A stretch of 33,705 bases of DNA from an uncultured Prochlorococcus sp. (GCA_902558895.1 CACEFS010000015.1:1-33705), one strand, 5' to 3'. Numbered from the stretch's first letter, positions 10,291-18,987 are shown. The notes: generated by a model not told the origin, from the letters alone. A program made the numbers and translations.

Positions 10291-13200
10291 TTATAAAGAC
10301 TGTAAATCCAAGCTAATGATCAAATCATCAAAGTCATCATTGTTCTTGTCATCTTTTACTCCTATCGTTCCATCTCCATTACTCTTAAAGAATAGATCTC
10401 CATCTGAGTTTGCTTCATCAAAGGCAAAATAAACTTCTCCTGTTAATTCATCTTCCATAAAGGGCGCAAATAAATCTATGCCATCTGTTGCTTCAAAAGT
10501 ATCAGTTAGATCATCTCCATTATTTAAGGCTAGTTCAAAATAAATATTATTCTCATCCAATGCCGCCTCTTCATATCCAATTGATCCGGGATTGATAAGT
10601 TCTCCAGTAATTGGATCTTTTACAGCACCATCAAGATTTTCAATGATATAAATTCCAAAGTTTAAGCTCTTATCACTATCACTTGAGAAGTTTACATCCA
10701 GTTTTACATCATTAAAATCAAGATCACTTACATTTAATAAAGGTTCTGACTCTGTGCCACCAACAATTGATTCGTTTATAAAGGGACGTATAGATTCTTT
10801 AAGCTTTCTACTTAGAAGTCCGCTTTCTTCAAGCTTTAATAAAGTATTTACATCTATATCAACAAAGTCATCACTATCCAGATTGCGGTAAATTCCTTTT
10901 GCAGTTTTTGAGGCATTTATCTCATCCCAGTCCATGATATCTATGGAGAAATCATCAGATCTCTTAGCTTCTTTAATCTGGACTCTTGACCAGTCAATAT
11001 CATCCTTCAGCTGATCACTCATAGATGCATAGTCAACATCATCCCAATCAACTGCTCTATAAATATTTTTTACATATTTAGATTCATTCACTTCATCCCA
11101 GTCAACAATATCTATCGAGAAATCATCGGCTCTTTTTGCTTCTTTCATCTGCACCTGTGACCAATCCAAATCTTCCTTTAACTCATCACTCATAGATGCA
11201 TAATCGACATCATCCCAGTCAACTGTTCTGTAAATACTCTTTGCATATTTGGATTCATTAACTTCCTCCCAGTCAACAGCATCTATGGTGAAATCATCTG
11301 ATCTGGTAGCTTTTCTAAAGACGACCTTATCCCAGGCAAGATCATATTTTGCCAATAGATTCAGCTCACCGTAATTAACTTCTTCCCAGTCAAATCTCCT
11401 GTAGAACTTTTCATCAAGAGTTGAGAAATCTATGAGATTTATATTTGATACTGATCCGGGATCAAATCTTCTTATATTTTGATCGGTCAAATCAATTCTG
11501 GTAGCAATATCAAAGGCATCTGTGGTTACTGATTCTTCTGTACCATTACCATCGATATAGGAAATATGAGCTCTTATCTGCTTGCCTTCATCTTCCGGTG
11601 TAAGGAAATAACTTGCGGGATTATTTAAGATTTCAGATGGTACATAATCTAAATCTGTAGACCCTTGCTGATTTCTTATCTCCCAGTTTTCTCCATCAGT
11701 AGAGACTTCCCATTGATATGAATATTCATGTGTAAATCCTTCATAATTATCAGGATCACTGACTCCAGAGAGATCTACATCTATTATTTCTCCAGGAATG
11801 AAATCTCCTGTTAATAAGGGGGTTCCTGTTGGATCTTGATTGACGAAAGGTATTTTTATTTCTGCGATGCCTTTGGGGATAAAACCATTATGACCGAATA
11901 TATTTGGCTGATCATCCCAGGTACCATCTATATATCCTCCTAAGTATGCGACATTTTCCCCTGTTCCACCGTTTGGAGATAATTGGCCGCCCAAATATCT
12001 ATCATCATGCCAATTTGTAAAATTGGTATTTTCCTGACTTGTCCATTCCCAATTACCTTCACTTTCTATATCGTTAAGCCCAATCCAATATGGAATTTCA
12101 TTTGAATAAGTTTCTTTAGTTATATCATCATGCATACCGTTAATATTAAAACTGCTTATTAAAAATTCATTCTCCTCAGCGTCATTAATAGTTACTAGAT
12201 GACCACCTAATTTATTTGCATTGGCTTCTGCCTCTTCCCATGTTGGTCCTTCTACAATTACATATGCAGAGTCCCCTCGGCGGATGAATGGGGTTTCGGA
12301 TATGCCAAAGGCTGCATGATCATCTGTTGAATACCCCCATTTCCCATCTGTACCTTCACTAGGGTGATTAGTATAAATATCAGCGTAGTCTCTCGTATTA
12401 TTATCACGGCTAGATGGGTTTAAGGGACCATTATCAAACCAATTTTCATAACTTACTGATTCTCCACTAATCCATTCCCACTGCCCTTCTTCATTTGAGT
12501 CATGATATCCAATTAATAACCTTTCTTGATTTAATGGTTTATAAATATCAAAGATAAATTCATTCTCATCAGCATCATTAATAGTTACTAAATGCCCACC
12601 TAATTTATTTGCATTGGCTTCTGCCTCAGTCCAACTAGGACCATCAACAATTGTATAAATACTATTCCCTCGTATAACTGGTTCAGGAATCTCTTTTGGT
12701 ATTTTTATTTCTGCAATTCCTAATGGTGAATTTAGATGGTTTGGTGGATGATCATTCCATTGACCAGCTTTCGATTCATTTAGATCATTAACTTGGAATT
12801 CAACATAACTTGGTCCAATACTACTTCTATCTCCCGAATCACGATTAGGACCTGAGGTAGGTCTCCAATTTCTATAGTTAGAATTTTCACCACTACTCCA
12901 TTCGTAAATATTATCTTCCTCTGCATCATTTAATCCAATCCAATATGTGTACCAGTTTGTTTGATTAGGAAAGTTATCAACTAGCCATTGATTCTCCTCT
13001 GCATCATTAATAGTTACTAAATGACCACCTAATTTATTTGCATTGGCTTCTGCTTCTTCCCATGTAGGTCCTTCTACAATTACATATGCAGAATCCCCTC
13101 TTTGTATGAAGGGGGTTTCGGATATTCCATTAATTGAATTAAAACGATTTTCAAGATTATTGTTCCCGAAGTCATTCCATTGGGGGGAATGCCATCCAAG

Positions 13201-14736
13201 ATGAACATAATTTTCACTTGAACTACCATTTGGTTCACTCCAAGTTTCTCCCCATCTACTACCTTGTCCCCAATTTGTATATAAGTTAGGTTCTCCACTA
13301 CTCCATTCCCAAACACCTTCATCCTCTCTATCAGTTAATCCAATCCAATATAAATCTAGAGATTTTTCCTCTCTTGAAGGTAAAATAGTCGATGTGATAT
13401 CAAATGTTTCATGCAACCAATCATTCTCTTCCTCATTATTAATAGTTACTAAGTGCCCACCTAATTTATTTGCATTAGCTTCTGCCTCAGTCCAACTAGG
13501 ACCATCAACAATTGTATAAATACTATTCCCTCGTATAAATGTTTCAGGAATCTCTTTAGGGACTAATAAATATTTATTTAGAAATGAGTATTTTTCATCT
13601 ATAGCTAAACCAGATAGATAAATTGCATCATTATTTATTTCTAAGGAGTAAGACGTCTCATTGTTCTCTGAGCTTAAAAGTTTTGACCAATTTTTGTTTC
13701 CATTTGAATCGTATTTACTTATAAATATATCTTCACTTCCATTATTAATTTGATCATCTAAATTTCCATCTGTAGATCCACTAACAAAAATATAACCCTC
13801 TTCATTTATGGTCAAACCTCTAGCATCAATATTTGCATCACTATTTATTTCTTGTATCCAGCTTTGCTCTCCATCTTTTTCATATTTAGCGATGAATTGA
13901 CTTCCATCTTGGTCTAAGACTCCAATTGAATATATAGAATCATTTTCATCAATTTCTAAATTTATAACATTATTACCTGTTAATCTTGTCCATTGTCTTG
14001 CTCCCTCAGAATTAACTTTTGAAATAAAACCTCTTCTTCTGTTATTAATTTGATCATCTACATTCCCCTCTGTATATCCTGCAAAATAAATATTATCCTC
14101 AGAGTCTATAGCCACAGAAGAAGCATCTCCTTTTTGGCTTCCGTTCAGGAATTTAAGCCATTGTTTATCTCCATTAGAATCATATTTAGTAATAAAGGCA
14201 TCATGTACTGTATTTAATTCTTCATTATCAATATCACCACCTAGAACTCCCGTTAAATATATAAAACCATCACTATCAATGGCTAAATCATTTCCATATT
14301 CATAAGGACTTGTAGTGCCAAGCAATCGTGTCCATTCATTATCACCAGATGAATTTAATTTTGAGAGAAAAACATCTCTATTTCCAAAATTAGCTTGATC
14401 ATCAAGATTACTTTGGGTGCCGCCTGTTATATAAATATTATTTTCATTATCAATTATTAGTCCACCAGAGAAATCTTCTTCCGAACCACCCACTAATTCT
14501 ACCCACTCTTTATTTCCATCTCTATCAAATTTAATTATGTAAGCCTCATAATCATCTACATTCTGATTGTCTAAATTAGTTCTAGTAGTTCCAGAAAGGA
14601 AAATTTCTCCAGTATTGCTAAGTGCTATATTTTCATGACCTCTATCTGAATCAGATCTAATCTCCTTAGACCATTCAAGAACTGGGGAAATTTGTTCTGA
14701 ATAAGATGTTCCTCCATAATCTGTATAGTGAGGCAT
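10291..14736 (-). CDS. Giant mosaic extracellular protein: propeller + 4 C-type lectin domains + 57-aa repeats
   Basis: 1481 residues, no N-terminal signal peptide and no membrane segment. Domains in order: residues about 20-390, seven SBBP-like beta-propeller repeats (units such as GFIYLTGVLGG and NIYFAGYTEGN with FITKYDSNGDKQW); about 397-535, 544-674, 686-810 and 818-957, four C-type lectin-like domains (W-x-E-A-E-A-N-A-N-K-L-G-G-H-L-V-T-I at each start, YWIGL in the first, second and fourth); about 965-1085, an Ig-like segment with SDPDNYEGFTHEYSYQWEVS; about 1115-1300, the DW repeats; about 1310-1481, an acidic Asp/Asn-rich end finishing DDLIISLDLQSL. This architecture is known from cyanobacterial surface or adhesion proteins exported by type I secretion through an uncleaved C-terminal signal; that route is inferred, as no ABC exporter or RTX nonapeptide is in view. 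The ligand is unknown. Confidence 0.85.
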   Translation of the reverse strand: MPHYTDYGGTSYSEQISPVLEWSKEIRSDSDRGHENIALSNTGEIFLSGTTRTNLDNQNVDDYEAYIIKFDRDGNKEWVELVGGSEEDFSGGLIIDNENNIYITGGTQSNLDDQANFGNRDVFLSKLNSSGDNEWTRLLGTTSPYEYGNDLAIDSDGFIYLTGVLGGDIDNEELNTVHDAFITKYDSNGDKQWLKFLNGSQKGDASSVAIDSEDNIYFAGYTEGNVDDQINNRRRGFISKVNSEGARQWTRLTGNNVINLEIDENDSIYSIGVLDQDGSQFIAKYEKDGEQSWIQEINSDANIDARGLTINEEGYIFVSGSTDGNLDDQINNGSEDIFISKYDSNGNKNWSKLLSSENNETSYSLEINNDAIYLSGLAIDEKYSFLNKYLLVPKEIPETFIRGNSIYTIVDGPSWTEAEANANKLGGHLVTINNEEENDWLHETFDITSTILPSREEKSLDLYWIGLTDREDEGVWEWSSGEPNLYTNWGQGSRWGETWSEPNGSSSENYVHLGWHSPQWNDFGNNNLENRFNSINGISETPFIQRGDSAYVIVEGPTWEEAEANANKLGGHLVTINDAEENQWLVDNFPNQTNWYTYWIGLNDAEEDNIYEWSSGENSNYRNWRPTSGPNRDSGDRSSIGPSYVEFQVNDLNESKAGQWNDHPPNHLNSPLGIAEIKIPKEIPEPVIRGNSIYTIVDGPSWTEAEANANKLGGHLVTINDADENEFIFDIYKPLNQERLLIGYHDSNEEGQWEWISGESVSYENWFDNGPLNPSSRDNNTRDYADIYTNHPSEGTDGKWGYSTDDHAAFGISETPFIRRGDSAYVIVEGPTWEEAEANANKLGGHLVTINDAEENEFLISSFNINGMHDDITKETYSNEIPYWIGLNDIESEGNWEWTSQENTNFTNWHDDRYLGGQLSPNGGTGENVAYLGGYIDGTWDDQPNIFGHNGFIPKGIAEIKIPFVNQDPTGTPLLTGDFIPGEIIDVDLSGVSDPDNYEGFTHEYSYQWEVSTDGENWEIRNQQGSTDLDYVPSEILNNPASYFLTPEDEGKQIRAHISYIDGNGTEESVTTDAFDIATRIDLTDQNIRRFDPGSVSNINLIDFSTLDEKFYRRFDWEEVNYGELNLLAKYDLAWDKVVFRKATRSDDFTIDAVDWEEVNESKYAKSIYRTVDWDDVDYASMSDELKEDLDWSQVQMKEAKRADDFSIDIVDWDEVNESKYVKNIYRAVDWDDVDYASMSDQLKDDIDWSRVQIKEAKRSDDFSIDIMDWDEINASKTAKGIYRNLDSDDFVDIDVNTLLKLEESGLLSRKLKESIRPFINESIVGGTESEPLLNVSDLDFNDVKLDVNFSSDSDKSLNFGIYIIENLDGAVKDPITGELINPGSIGYEEAALDENNIYFELALNNGDDLTDTFEATDGIDLFAPFMEDELTGEVYFAFDEANSDGDLFFKSNGDGTIGVKDDKNNDDFDDLIISLDLQSL
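10870..11395 (-). repeat. 57-codon DW repeats inside the giant protein
   Basis: Units begin at 11277, 11106 and 10935, exactly 171 bases apart. Each starts V/M-D-W-x-E-V/I-N-x-S-K and ends R-x-D-D-F-S-I-D. The third unit breaks off after about 20 residues, and a shortened related unit (FDWEEVNYGELN) precedes the first. Every unit holds a paired WDDVDYASMSD element. Confidence 0.85.
11865..13545 (-). repeat. Four C-type lectin domains in A-B-A-B order
   Basis: Domain starts near 13545 and 12680 share GNSIYTIVDGPSWTEAEAN; those near 13105 and 12285 share GDSAYVIVEGPTWEEAEAN. The nucleotide sequence is nearly identical within each pair over about 100 bases, so a two-domain block was duplicated or homogenised. 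The distal parts of the four domains differ strongly in sequence and length. Confidence 0.8.
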
Positions 14737-14908
14737 TGGAATAAAAGGTTAACTGATTTAAACCAAGGATGAACGGTTTAACAAAGAATACTACTTGAAA
14801 ACTTTTATTCTTGAATAGAGCAAAGTATACAAAACGATTAATCTTTAATTATTTGAAATTTAAAATATCCAAAAAATAATTATTAATTCGCCTTAATTAA
14901 TTCATATT

Positions 14909-15067
14909 TTATTTTCTAAGTTTCAATTCATTTCTCATGTACATACTTTTTTGATGAGTGTGTGTTGGAGTGTTTTTTTGGGGTTTATTTTGAGTGTTGT
15001 TTGTACCTCCAATTTTTAAAGAGGTAATTCTTTTTCTTAATTTGTTTTTGAATTGATTGATTTTCAT
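14909..15067 (-). CDS. Small basic protein, 52 residues
   Basis: Read from the ATG at 15065-15067; starts MKINQFKNKLRKRITSLKIG and continues with a hydrophilic Asn/Gln/Thr/His-rich middle (TPTHTHQKS) to a basic end NELKLRK. Strongly cationic, no membrane segment, no cysteine. Function unknown and I cannot name a family. It sits 14 bases downstream of another small gene on the same strand, so the two may be co-transcribed. Confidence 0.5.
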   Translation of the reverse strand: MKINQFKNKLRKRITSLKIGGTNNTQNKPQKNTPTHTHQKSMYMRNELKLRK

Positions 15068-15081
15068 CGGCTTGTTATTAA

Positions 15082-15255
15082 TCATTTAACAATCCATTCA
15101 CTCATTAACAATCTTGCTTTATCAGGATCATTGAATGCCAAATAATACTTAACTCTGTCATGAGCTGATTCAGCTATTTCACCTTTAGACCAGAAACGAA
15201 TGCGCTGAGTATGCTGACAGTTCTCTCTGGTAATTTCTTTAGGTTCTTTGTTCAT
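15082..15255 (-). CDS. Small conserved-type hypothetical protein, 57 residues
   Basis: Read from the ATG at 15253-15255. Contains ENCQHTQRIRFWSKGEIAES and an amphipathic helix KYYLAFNDPDKARLLMSEW, normal globular composition with aromatic residues, unlike random AT-rich sequence. Soluble, one Cys. Function unknown; the family looks specific to picocyanobacteria. It is divergent from the high-light-inducible remnants at 15281. Confidence 0.65.
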   Translation of the reverse strand: MNKEPKEITRENCQHTQRIRFWSKGEIAESAHDRVKYYLAFNDPDKARLLMSEWIVK

Positions 15256-15280
15256 TTTGAATAAATAAAAGTGGATTAAA

Positions 15281-15352
15281 TGTATTTGGGTTTTGGTGAT
15301 CTTGGTGGGAACATATTTAACAACCGGTCAACTTATCCCTGGTGTTTATTAA
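15281..15352 (+). pseudogene. C-terminal remnant of a high-light-inducible (Hli) protein gene
   Basis: The frame encodes WVLVILVGTYLTTGQLIPGVY and a stop; the ending LVGTYLTTGQ.IPG is the diagnostic C-terminus of cyanobacterial Hli (one-helix LHC-like, photoprotective thylakoid) proteins. No start codon or chlorophyll-binding N-terminal half (E..NGR.AM) precedes it, and a stop lies at 15266. It is a 5'-truncated copy. Its stop overlaps the ATG of the next Hli copy (TAATG). Confidence 0.65.
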
Positions 15353-15494
15353 TGGAAAATAAAAATCAATCAAGAAATATTGACCCTAAAAAATAAGAGC
15401 TGAGAATTTAAATGGAAATTTTGCTCTTGTTGGTTTAATTGCTCTTGTTGGAGCATACATAACAACTGGTCAAATTGTACCTGGAATCATTTAA
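15352..15494 (+). pseudogene. hli: High-light-inducible protein gene interrupted by a -1 frameshift in an A run
   Basis: From the ATG at 15352 the frame gives MENKNQSRNIDPKK and stops at 15394-15396. One base over, the sequence continues AENLNGNFALVGLIALVGAY-ITTGQIVPGII to a stop at 15494, a standard Hli helix and C-terminus. Adding one A to the A6 run at 15388-15393 restores a 47-residue protein. In a full-length Hli the pigment motif reads E-x-x-N-G-R-x-A-M; here the Arg is Asn and Met is Leu, which argues for some real decay. Sequencing error or slippage remain possible. Confidence 0.7.
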
Positions 15495-15647
15495 TTTTTT
15501 CAACGAATGTTTCCTTTGAGCCAGCTAGTAGTGATACAGGCATGCTTTTTGCTGAAGAAATTTATGAGTTTTAGTTATAAGTTTTACATTAAAGGTTCGA
15601 ATGGAATTGTTTGTAAAAAATAAATTCTTTAACTCTTTTTAGAGAGC

Positions 15648-15830
15648 TTATTGTTGCTGTTGATCTTGTATCTTCTTTAGTTTTTCGTATTCAACATGCA
15701 GAACACCTAGACGCCAAGCATCTTTGAATCCTTTTACACCTCCCATTAATAGCTTTGCATCCGCAGGTGAATGTGACTTCATGTTCAAGAAATCTTTTTG
15801 CCAAGATTTATCATTCCATTTATTAGTCAT
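15648..15830 (-). CDS. Small hypothetical protein, 60 residues
   Basis: MTNKWNDKSWQKDFLNMKSH then SPADAKLLMGGVKGFKDAWRL and a C-terminal coiled-coil-like stretch YEKLKKIQDQQQQ. Soluble, basic, tryptophan-rich for its size. No family recognised. Its ATG follows directly on the TGA of a 31-codon upstream ORF (TGAATG), which suggests coupling. Confidence 0.55.
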   Translation of the reverse strand: MTNKWNDKSWQKDFLNMKSHSPADAKLLMGGVKGFKDAWRLGVLHVEYEKLKKIQDQQQQ

Positions 15831-15926
15831 TCAATTTATTCCTTTAGTAATGCCAAAATAACCAAAATAATCCACAGCCATAAATAATACCCTGGTTACT
15901 ATTACAGGCAATATTATTTTTTTCAT
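15831..15926 (-). CDS. Putative 31-residue membrane peptide
   Basis: MKKIILPVIVTRVLFMAVDY followed by FGYFGITKGIN. It has one hydrophobic helix with a positive N-terminus. The stop TGA is immediately followed by the ATG of the 60-residue gene, the main reason to accept it. Function unknown; it could be a leader peptide. Confidence 0.4.
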   Translation of the reverse strand: MKKIILPVIVTRVLFMAVDYFGYFGITKGIN

Positions 15927-16236
15927 TTAACTAAAAATCTACCCATATCATTCATGAAAAACCAAATTGCGATTGAAAGATTTAATAATACTGTGATAGA
16001 AATTGATATTATAAAAATTTTTTACCAACTCCTGATTGATTTGCATCTTTACCGGCAACTGAAATCGACTCAAGTTTCATATCAAAAAGGTGCTAACTGC
16101 AGATTATTCTATATCGACTGTCAATTGATTATTTCTCCTAATATCAACTTAATATAAGTAATTATCAAATTAAATTTATGCTTCAATGTTTCAGTTCTCA
16201 TTTTTACAAATTTATTATTCAGAAACTTAAGTGATA

Positions 16237-16428
16237 ATGGGTGGTCTAGCTCATGTTCCAATATTAATTTTCATAGTAAATTTTGTTAAAGGTAAGTTTG
16301 AATCTATAGCAGCAAAAGTAGTTGAAGTTAAATCGGAAGAGCCAAAGGTAAAAGTAGTTGAAGTTGAGAAAGAGGAACTAAAAGCGGAAGAGTTAAAAGA
16401 GAGTGAAGTTACAGAAGAAGCAGAATAA
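16237..16428 (+). CDS. Small membrane-anchored protein with a Glu/Lys-rich tail
   Basis: 63 residues from the ATG at 16237 (a GTG two codons upstream is the alternative). A short hydrophobic helix (GGLAHVPILIFIVNFVKG, residues 2-19) is followed by a charged tail in which VVEVKSEEPKVK and VVEVEKEELK form an imperfect duplication, ending in an acidic cluster. Such a layout suggests a membrane-tethered coil or spacer. Proteins of this shape are frequent in Prochlorococcus, with no known function. No operon partner is obvious. Confidence 0.6.
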   Translation: MGGLAHVPILIFIVNFVKGKFESIAAKVVEVKSEEPKVKVVEVEKEELKAEELKESEVTEEAE

Positions 16429-16587
16429 CGGTAAGTAAAAATTAAAAAGAGGATTGTCTATTCTCTAATGTAGATCCACATTCAATTACTAGCTTTTTGC
16501 TATGCAAGTAGTAAGCGTTTCATAAAAAAACAGCTAATGAAAATAGATTTTATTTAGGATATAAAAACATGATTTAGGGAGGATTAA

Positions 16588-16965
16588 ATGTCTATCATCA
16601 CCGACAATTCAGTTTTTGTACATATTTGCAGCGGTTTAGAATCCAAAAATAAAATAACTTTAGGTTTATTGGTTGCTCTTACTGCAGAAAAAAACGATCA
16701 TAAAGTAATACTTTTTCTAGCAGGAGACGGAGTACAAATATTAAATTGCAAAAAAGCTGGTGAAATAGTTGGTCAAGGTACTGGAGATTTATACGGACAT
16801 CTTCAAAATTTAAAGAATTCAAAAATTACCATATATGTCTCAGGAATGTCTGCTAAATCTAGGGGCTACGATGAGAAGCTTCTAGATGGATATACTGCAG
16901 AGTTTGTTATGCCAGATGTTCTAGTTGAAGAATCAATTAAAGCGGATAGCGTACTTTGCTATTAA
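16588..16965 (+). CDS. DsrE/DsrF-like family protein
   Basis: 125 residues, preceded by a strong ribosome-binding site (AGGGAGG, 6 bases before ATG). The Rossmann-like DsrE layout is visible: VFVHICSGLESKNKITLGLLV at the N-terminus, HKVILFLAGDGVQIL in the second strand, and KITIYVSGMSAKSRGYDEKLL near residues 82-102. The family carries relay or scaffold proteins for sulfur transfer and uncharacterised enzymes. The cysteine of canonical DsrE/TusD sulfur relay in the third strand is replaced by Ser-Gly-Met-Ser, so sulfur transfer is doubtful. The gene stands alone. Confidence 0.8.
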   Translation: MSIITDNSVFVHICSGLESKNKITLGLLVALTAEKNDHKVILFLAGDGVQILNCKKAGEIVGQGTGDLYGHLQNLKNSKITIYVSGMSAKSRGYDEKLLDGYTAEFVMPDVLVEESIKADSVLCY

Positions 16966-17033
16966 AAAAGGAGTTAATTGATTATTATTGTAGTTTGACT
17001 GAAAATTAAAAATAATTGATTCAAGGTTCAAAT

Positions 17034-17462
17034 TTATCCCTCAGCGGGAATTAAAATTGGAACATCTTTTGCTCCTATTGCTGCAAACCAAACTATTGCA
17101 TTATCAGTTTTTGCATTACCCATTGTGTGTTTTGGTGTCTTTGGACCAACTATAAAAGTATCACCTGCTGTATAGATAAGATCTTCCATCCCTTGTCTTT
17201 TGACAACTATCGTACCTTGTTCAACATTGCCTAATAATGGAATTGGATGAGAGTGGAGAGGAACTATCCCTCCTTCAGCCAACTCGACTCTTTGTAATCT
17301 TATTTCTGCTTTTCCTTGTGGGTATTTAAGAGCATCTCCATCCATAGTCTGAGAACCTACAAAGACTTCTTGTACATCAACGGGAGATTCTGCAGCTACA
17401 GAAATATTAGGGTTGATAAGCATTAATGCAAAAACAAATGCTATTAATAAATTTTTCATCAT
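17034..17462 (-). CDS. Exported single-domain cupin protein
   Basis: 142 residues. The N-terminus MMKNLLIAFVFALMLINPNI with VSVAAES-like cleavage region is a Sec signal peptide, so the protein is periplasmic. Cupin motif 1 (GGIVPLHSHPIPLLGNVEQG) supplies two His and a Glu, and motif 2 (GPKTPKHTMGN) a third His, enough for a metal site. Substrate unknown; small exported cupins can be isomerases, dioxygenases or binding proteins. ATG-ATG at the start leaves one residue of doubt. Monocistronic. Confidence 0.85.
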   Translation of the reverse strand: MMKNLLIAFVFALMLINPNISVAAESPVDVQEVFVGSQTMDGDALKYPQGKAEIRLQRVELAEGGIVPLHSHPIPLLGNVEQGTIVVKRQGMEDLIYTAGDTFIVGPKTPKHTMGNAKTDNAIVWFAAIGAKDVPILIPAEG

Positions 17463-17643
17463 GAATTTGAATTTATAGAAAATTATTTAGACTTCTAATA
17501 TTTATTTTTTTCATTTTTGACAGTACTTGATTTGACTTTTCAAGTGATTTAATCTAGAACCATTTTTAAATTTTTTATAAAGGTATTGAATTTTTATAAA
17601 GTATTAGTGCAGACACTGATCAAAAACATTCTCATGAAATTTA

Positions 17644-18360
17644 TTAATTTAATTCTTTCATCAATAAATTCCAACAAATTGATGATGCATCCTTATGGAA
17701 GGATTCTCTTCCCTCGCACATAAAACCATGATCAGCTCCTTTAACTTCGATATAAATAAATCTCTCTTCTAAAGGATCTAGTTTTTTTAATCTTTTTTTA
17801 ATTTCTAATCTATCTTGTAAGGGAATTAAATCATCTGAAGATCCACAAATGAAATTTAATTTTCCAGAAACTTTTTCAAGCAAGTCTATAGGAGCAAAAT
17901 TAGTATCGGTTCTTGGTACTGTGACCCCAGCTCCATAAAAACAAAATGTACTTTCTATTCCTTTTAACGAAGAAGCTATAAGTGCTGCATGACCCCCAAA
18001 ACAAAATCCAATAATTGAGATTTTCTTTTTTGGATATTTTTCTTGAACCCAATTTATGGCTGCAGAAACGTCTTCAATAATATGTTTTAAAGTGGTTAAA
18101 TTTTTATGGTACCTTCCTAATTTCAATTCTTTTTCGCTATATCCCAAATCTAATTTTGGAGCTGTTCTTCCGTAAAGAGGTAATGCTAATACAGGTACGT
18201 TTTGTGAGGCTAATTTTTCAGAAAAACTTCTTATCCAGTGATTTATCCCAAACACCTCTGGTAAAACTATAGATATATATTTACAGTCACTACCCGAATC
18301 TACCCACCAAGATCTAAGAGGTAAATCTCCACTATAAACTGTTGTCCATTGACCTTTCAT
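17644..18360 (-). CDS. Dienelactone hydrolase family alpha/beta hydrolase
   Basis: 238 residues, standard family size. The nucleophile elbow is GFCFGGHAA, with Cys in the Ser position exactly as in dienelactone hydrolase; the acid is in CGSSDDLIP and the catalytic His in ADHGFMCEGRESFH, giving the Cys-Asp-His triad. Soluble, no signal peptide. In cyanobacteria the true substrate of this family is not known; ester or lactone hydrolysis is the safe call. The gene is divergent from 18673 across a 312-base gap. Confidence 0.88.
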   Translation of the reverse strand: MKGQWTTVYSGDLPLRSWWVDSGSDCKYISIVLPEVFGINHWIRSFSEKLASQNVPVLALPLYGRTAPKLDLGYSEKELKLGRYHKNLTTLKHIIEDVSAAINWVQEKYPKKKISIIGFCFGGHAALIASSLKGIESTFCFYGAGVTVPRTDTNFAPIDLLEKVSGKLNFICGSSDDLIPLQDRLEIKKRLKKLDPLEERFIYIEVKGADHGFMCEGRESFHKDASSICWNLLMKELN

Positions 18361-18672
18361 TAGTGATTAAATAAAAAGGTTTTGTCAGAAAAAAGAGGGT
18401 TATGTTCCTCTTAGTTTAGATTGATTGTAAATGTAAAATTTCATTATTTAATTTTATAAATTAAATCTTAAATTAAGTAGAGAAACTTATATGGGAGTTG
18501 TTTATGTATAAGTTATATAAATCAAATTAAGTAGTCTTTTTTACCAAATAAATGAAACTGTTGCTAAATACATATATTTGTCCTTGAAAAGCCTCTAAAA
18601 AATACTTTTTCTTGAAATAAAGATTGACAAGACATTCATTAAAAAAACTTTTATAAATCATTAACTTCTTTT
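18361..18672. other. 312-base gap with one hairpin, no gene seen
   Basis: Contains AAGAGG-8-CCTCTT at 18393-18412, which on the minus strand is followed by a U run and could end minus-strand transcripts ahead of the hydrolase gene. The remainder is A/T-rich with frequent stops in all frames. Confidence 0.4.
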
Positions 18673-18987
18673 ATGAATATGTTTCTAACCAACAAGACTC
18701 GTTTAAAAATTAAGGATATTGTAAAGAGGATTTCATTAGATGAACCCGTAGCATTGGAAGAAAGAATTTATGTAGAAAAGCTTGCAAAACATAATTCAAC
18801 TATATGGACATGGCTTAAGAAAGCTAATAGCTTGAGGAGATATGGCAAGCAAAAATCAGATGGAATAAATGGACTCATCCAGAATCTAGGCCTTGATGGC
18901 TTAGATTCTGAAAATCATTTTGATCCCAAAAATGATGATCTTGCTGATTGGTTTAGTGGATCTCCTGATTGGGTGAGGAGGAGCTAG
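18673..18987 (+). CDS. Conserved-type hypothetical protein, 104 residues
   Basis: Helical, basic N-terminal half (TRLKIKDIVKRISLDEPVAL, then WTWLKKANSLRRYGKQ) and an acidic Asp/Asn-rich C-terminal third with a Trp motif (LADWFSGSPDWVRRS). No membrane segment and no cysteine. Proteins of this length and ending occur widely in Prochlorococcus and marine Synechococcus, as far as I recognise, with no assigned function. ATG at 18673 is used; a second ATG two codons on is equally good. Confidence 0.7.
   Translation: MNMFLTNKTRLKIKDIVKRISLDEPVALEERIYVEKLAKHNSTIWTWLKKANSLRRYGKQKSDGINGLIQNLGLDGLDSENHFDPKNDDLADWFSGSPDWVRRS

Noticed and set aside
11865-13545. Diversity-generating retroelement
   Set aside because: Lectin domains alone are not enough; no reverse transcriptase, Avd gene or template/variable repeat pair was found in the window.
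15590-15604. GGTTCGAAT resembling a tRNA T-loop
   Set aside because: No acceptor stem, anticodon arm or D-loop around it.
15508-15624. 38-codon frame starting MFPLSQLVV after the hli remnant
   Set aside because: No ribosome-binding site and no coupling or paralogue to support it.
15954-16157. 67-codon plus-strand open frame
   Set aside because: Composition of random A/T-rich sequence (Ile/Asn/Leu/Tyr), no ribosome-binding site, no neighbour coupling and no recognisable motif.
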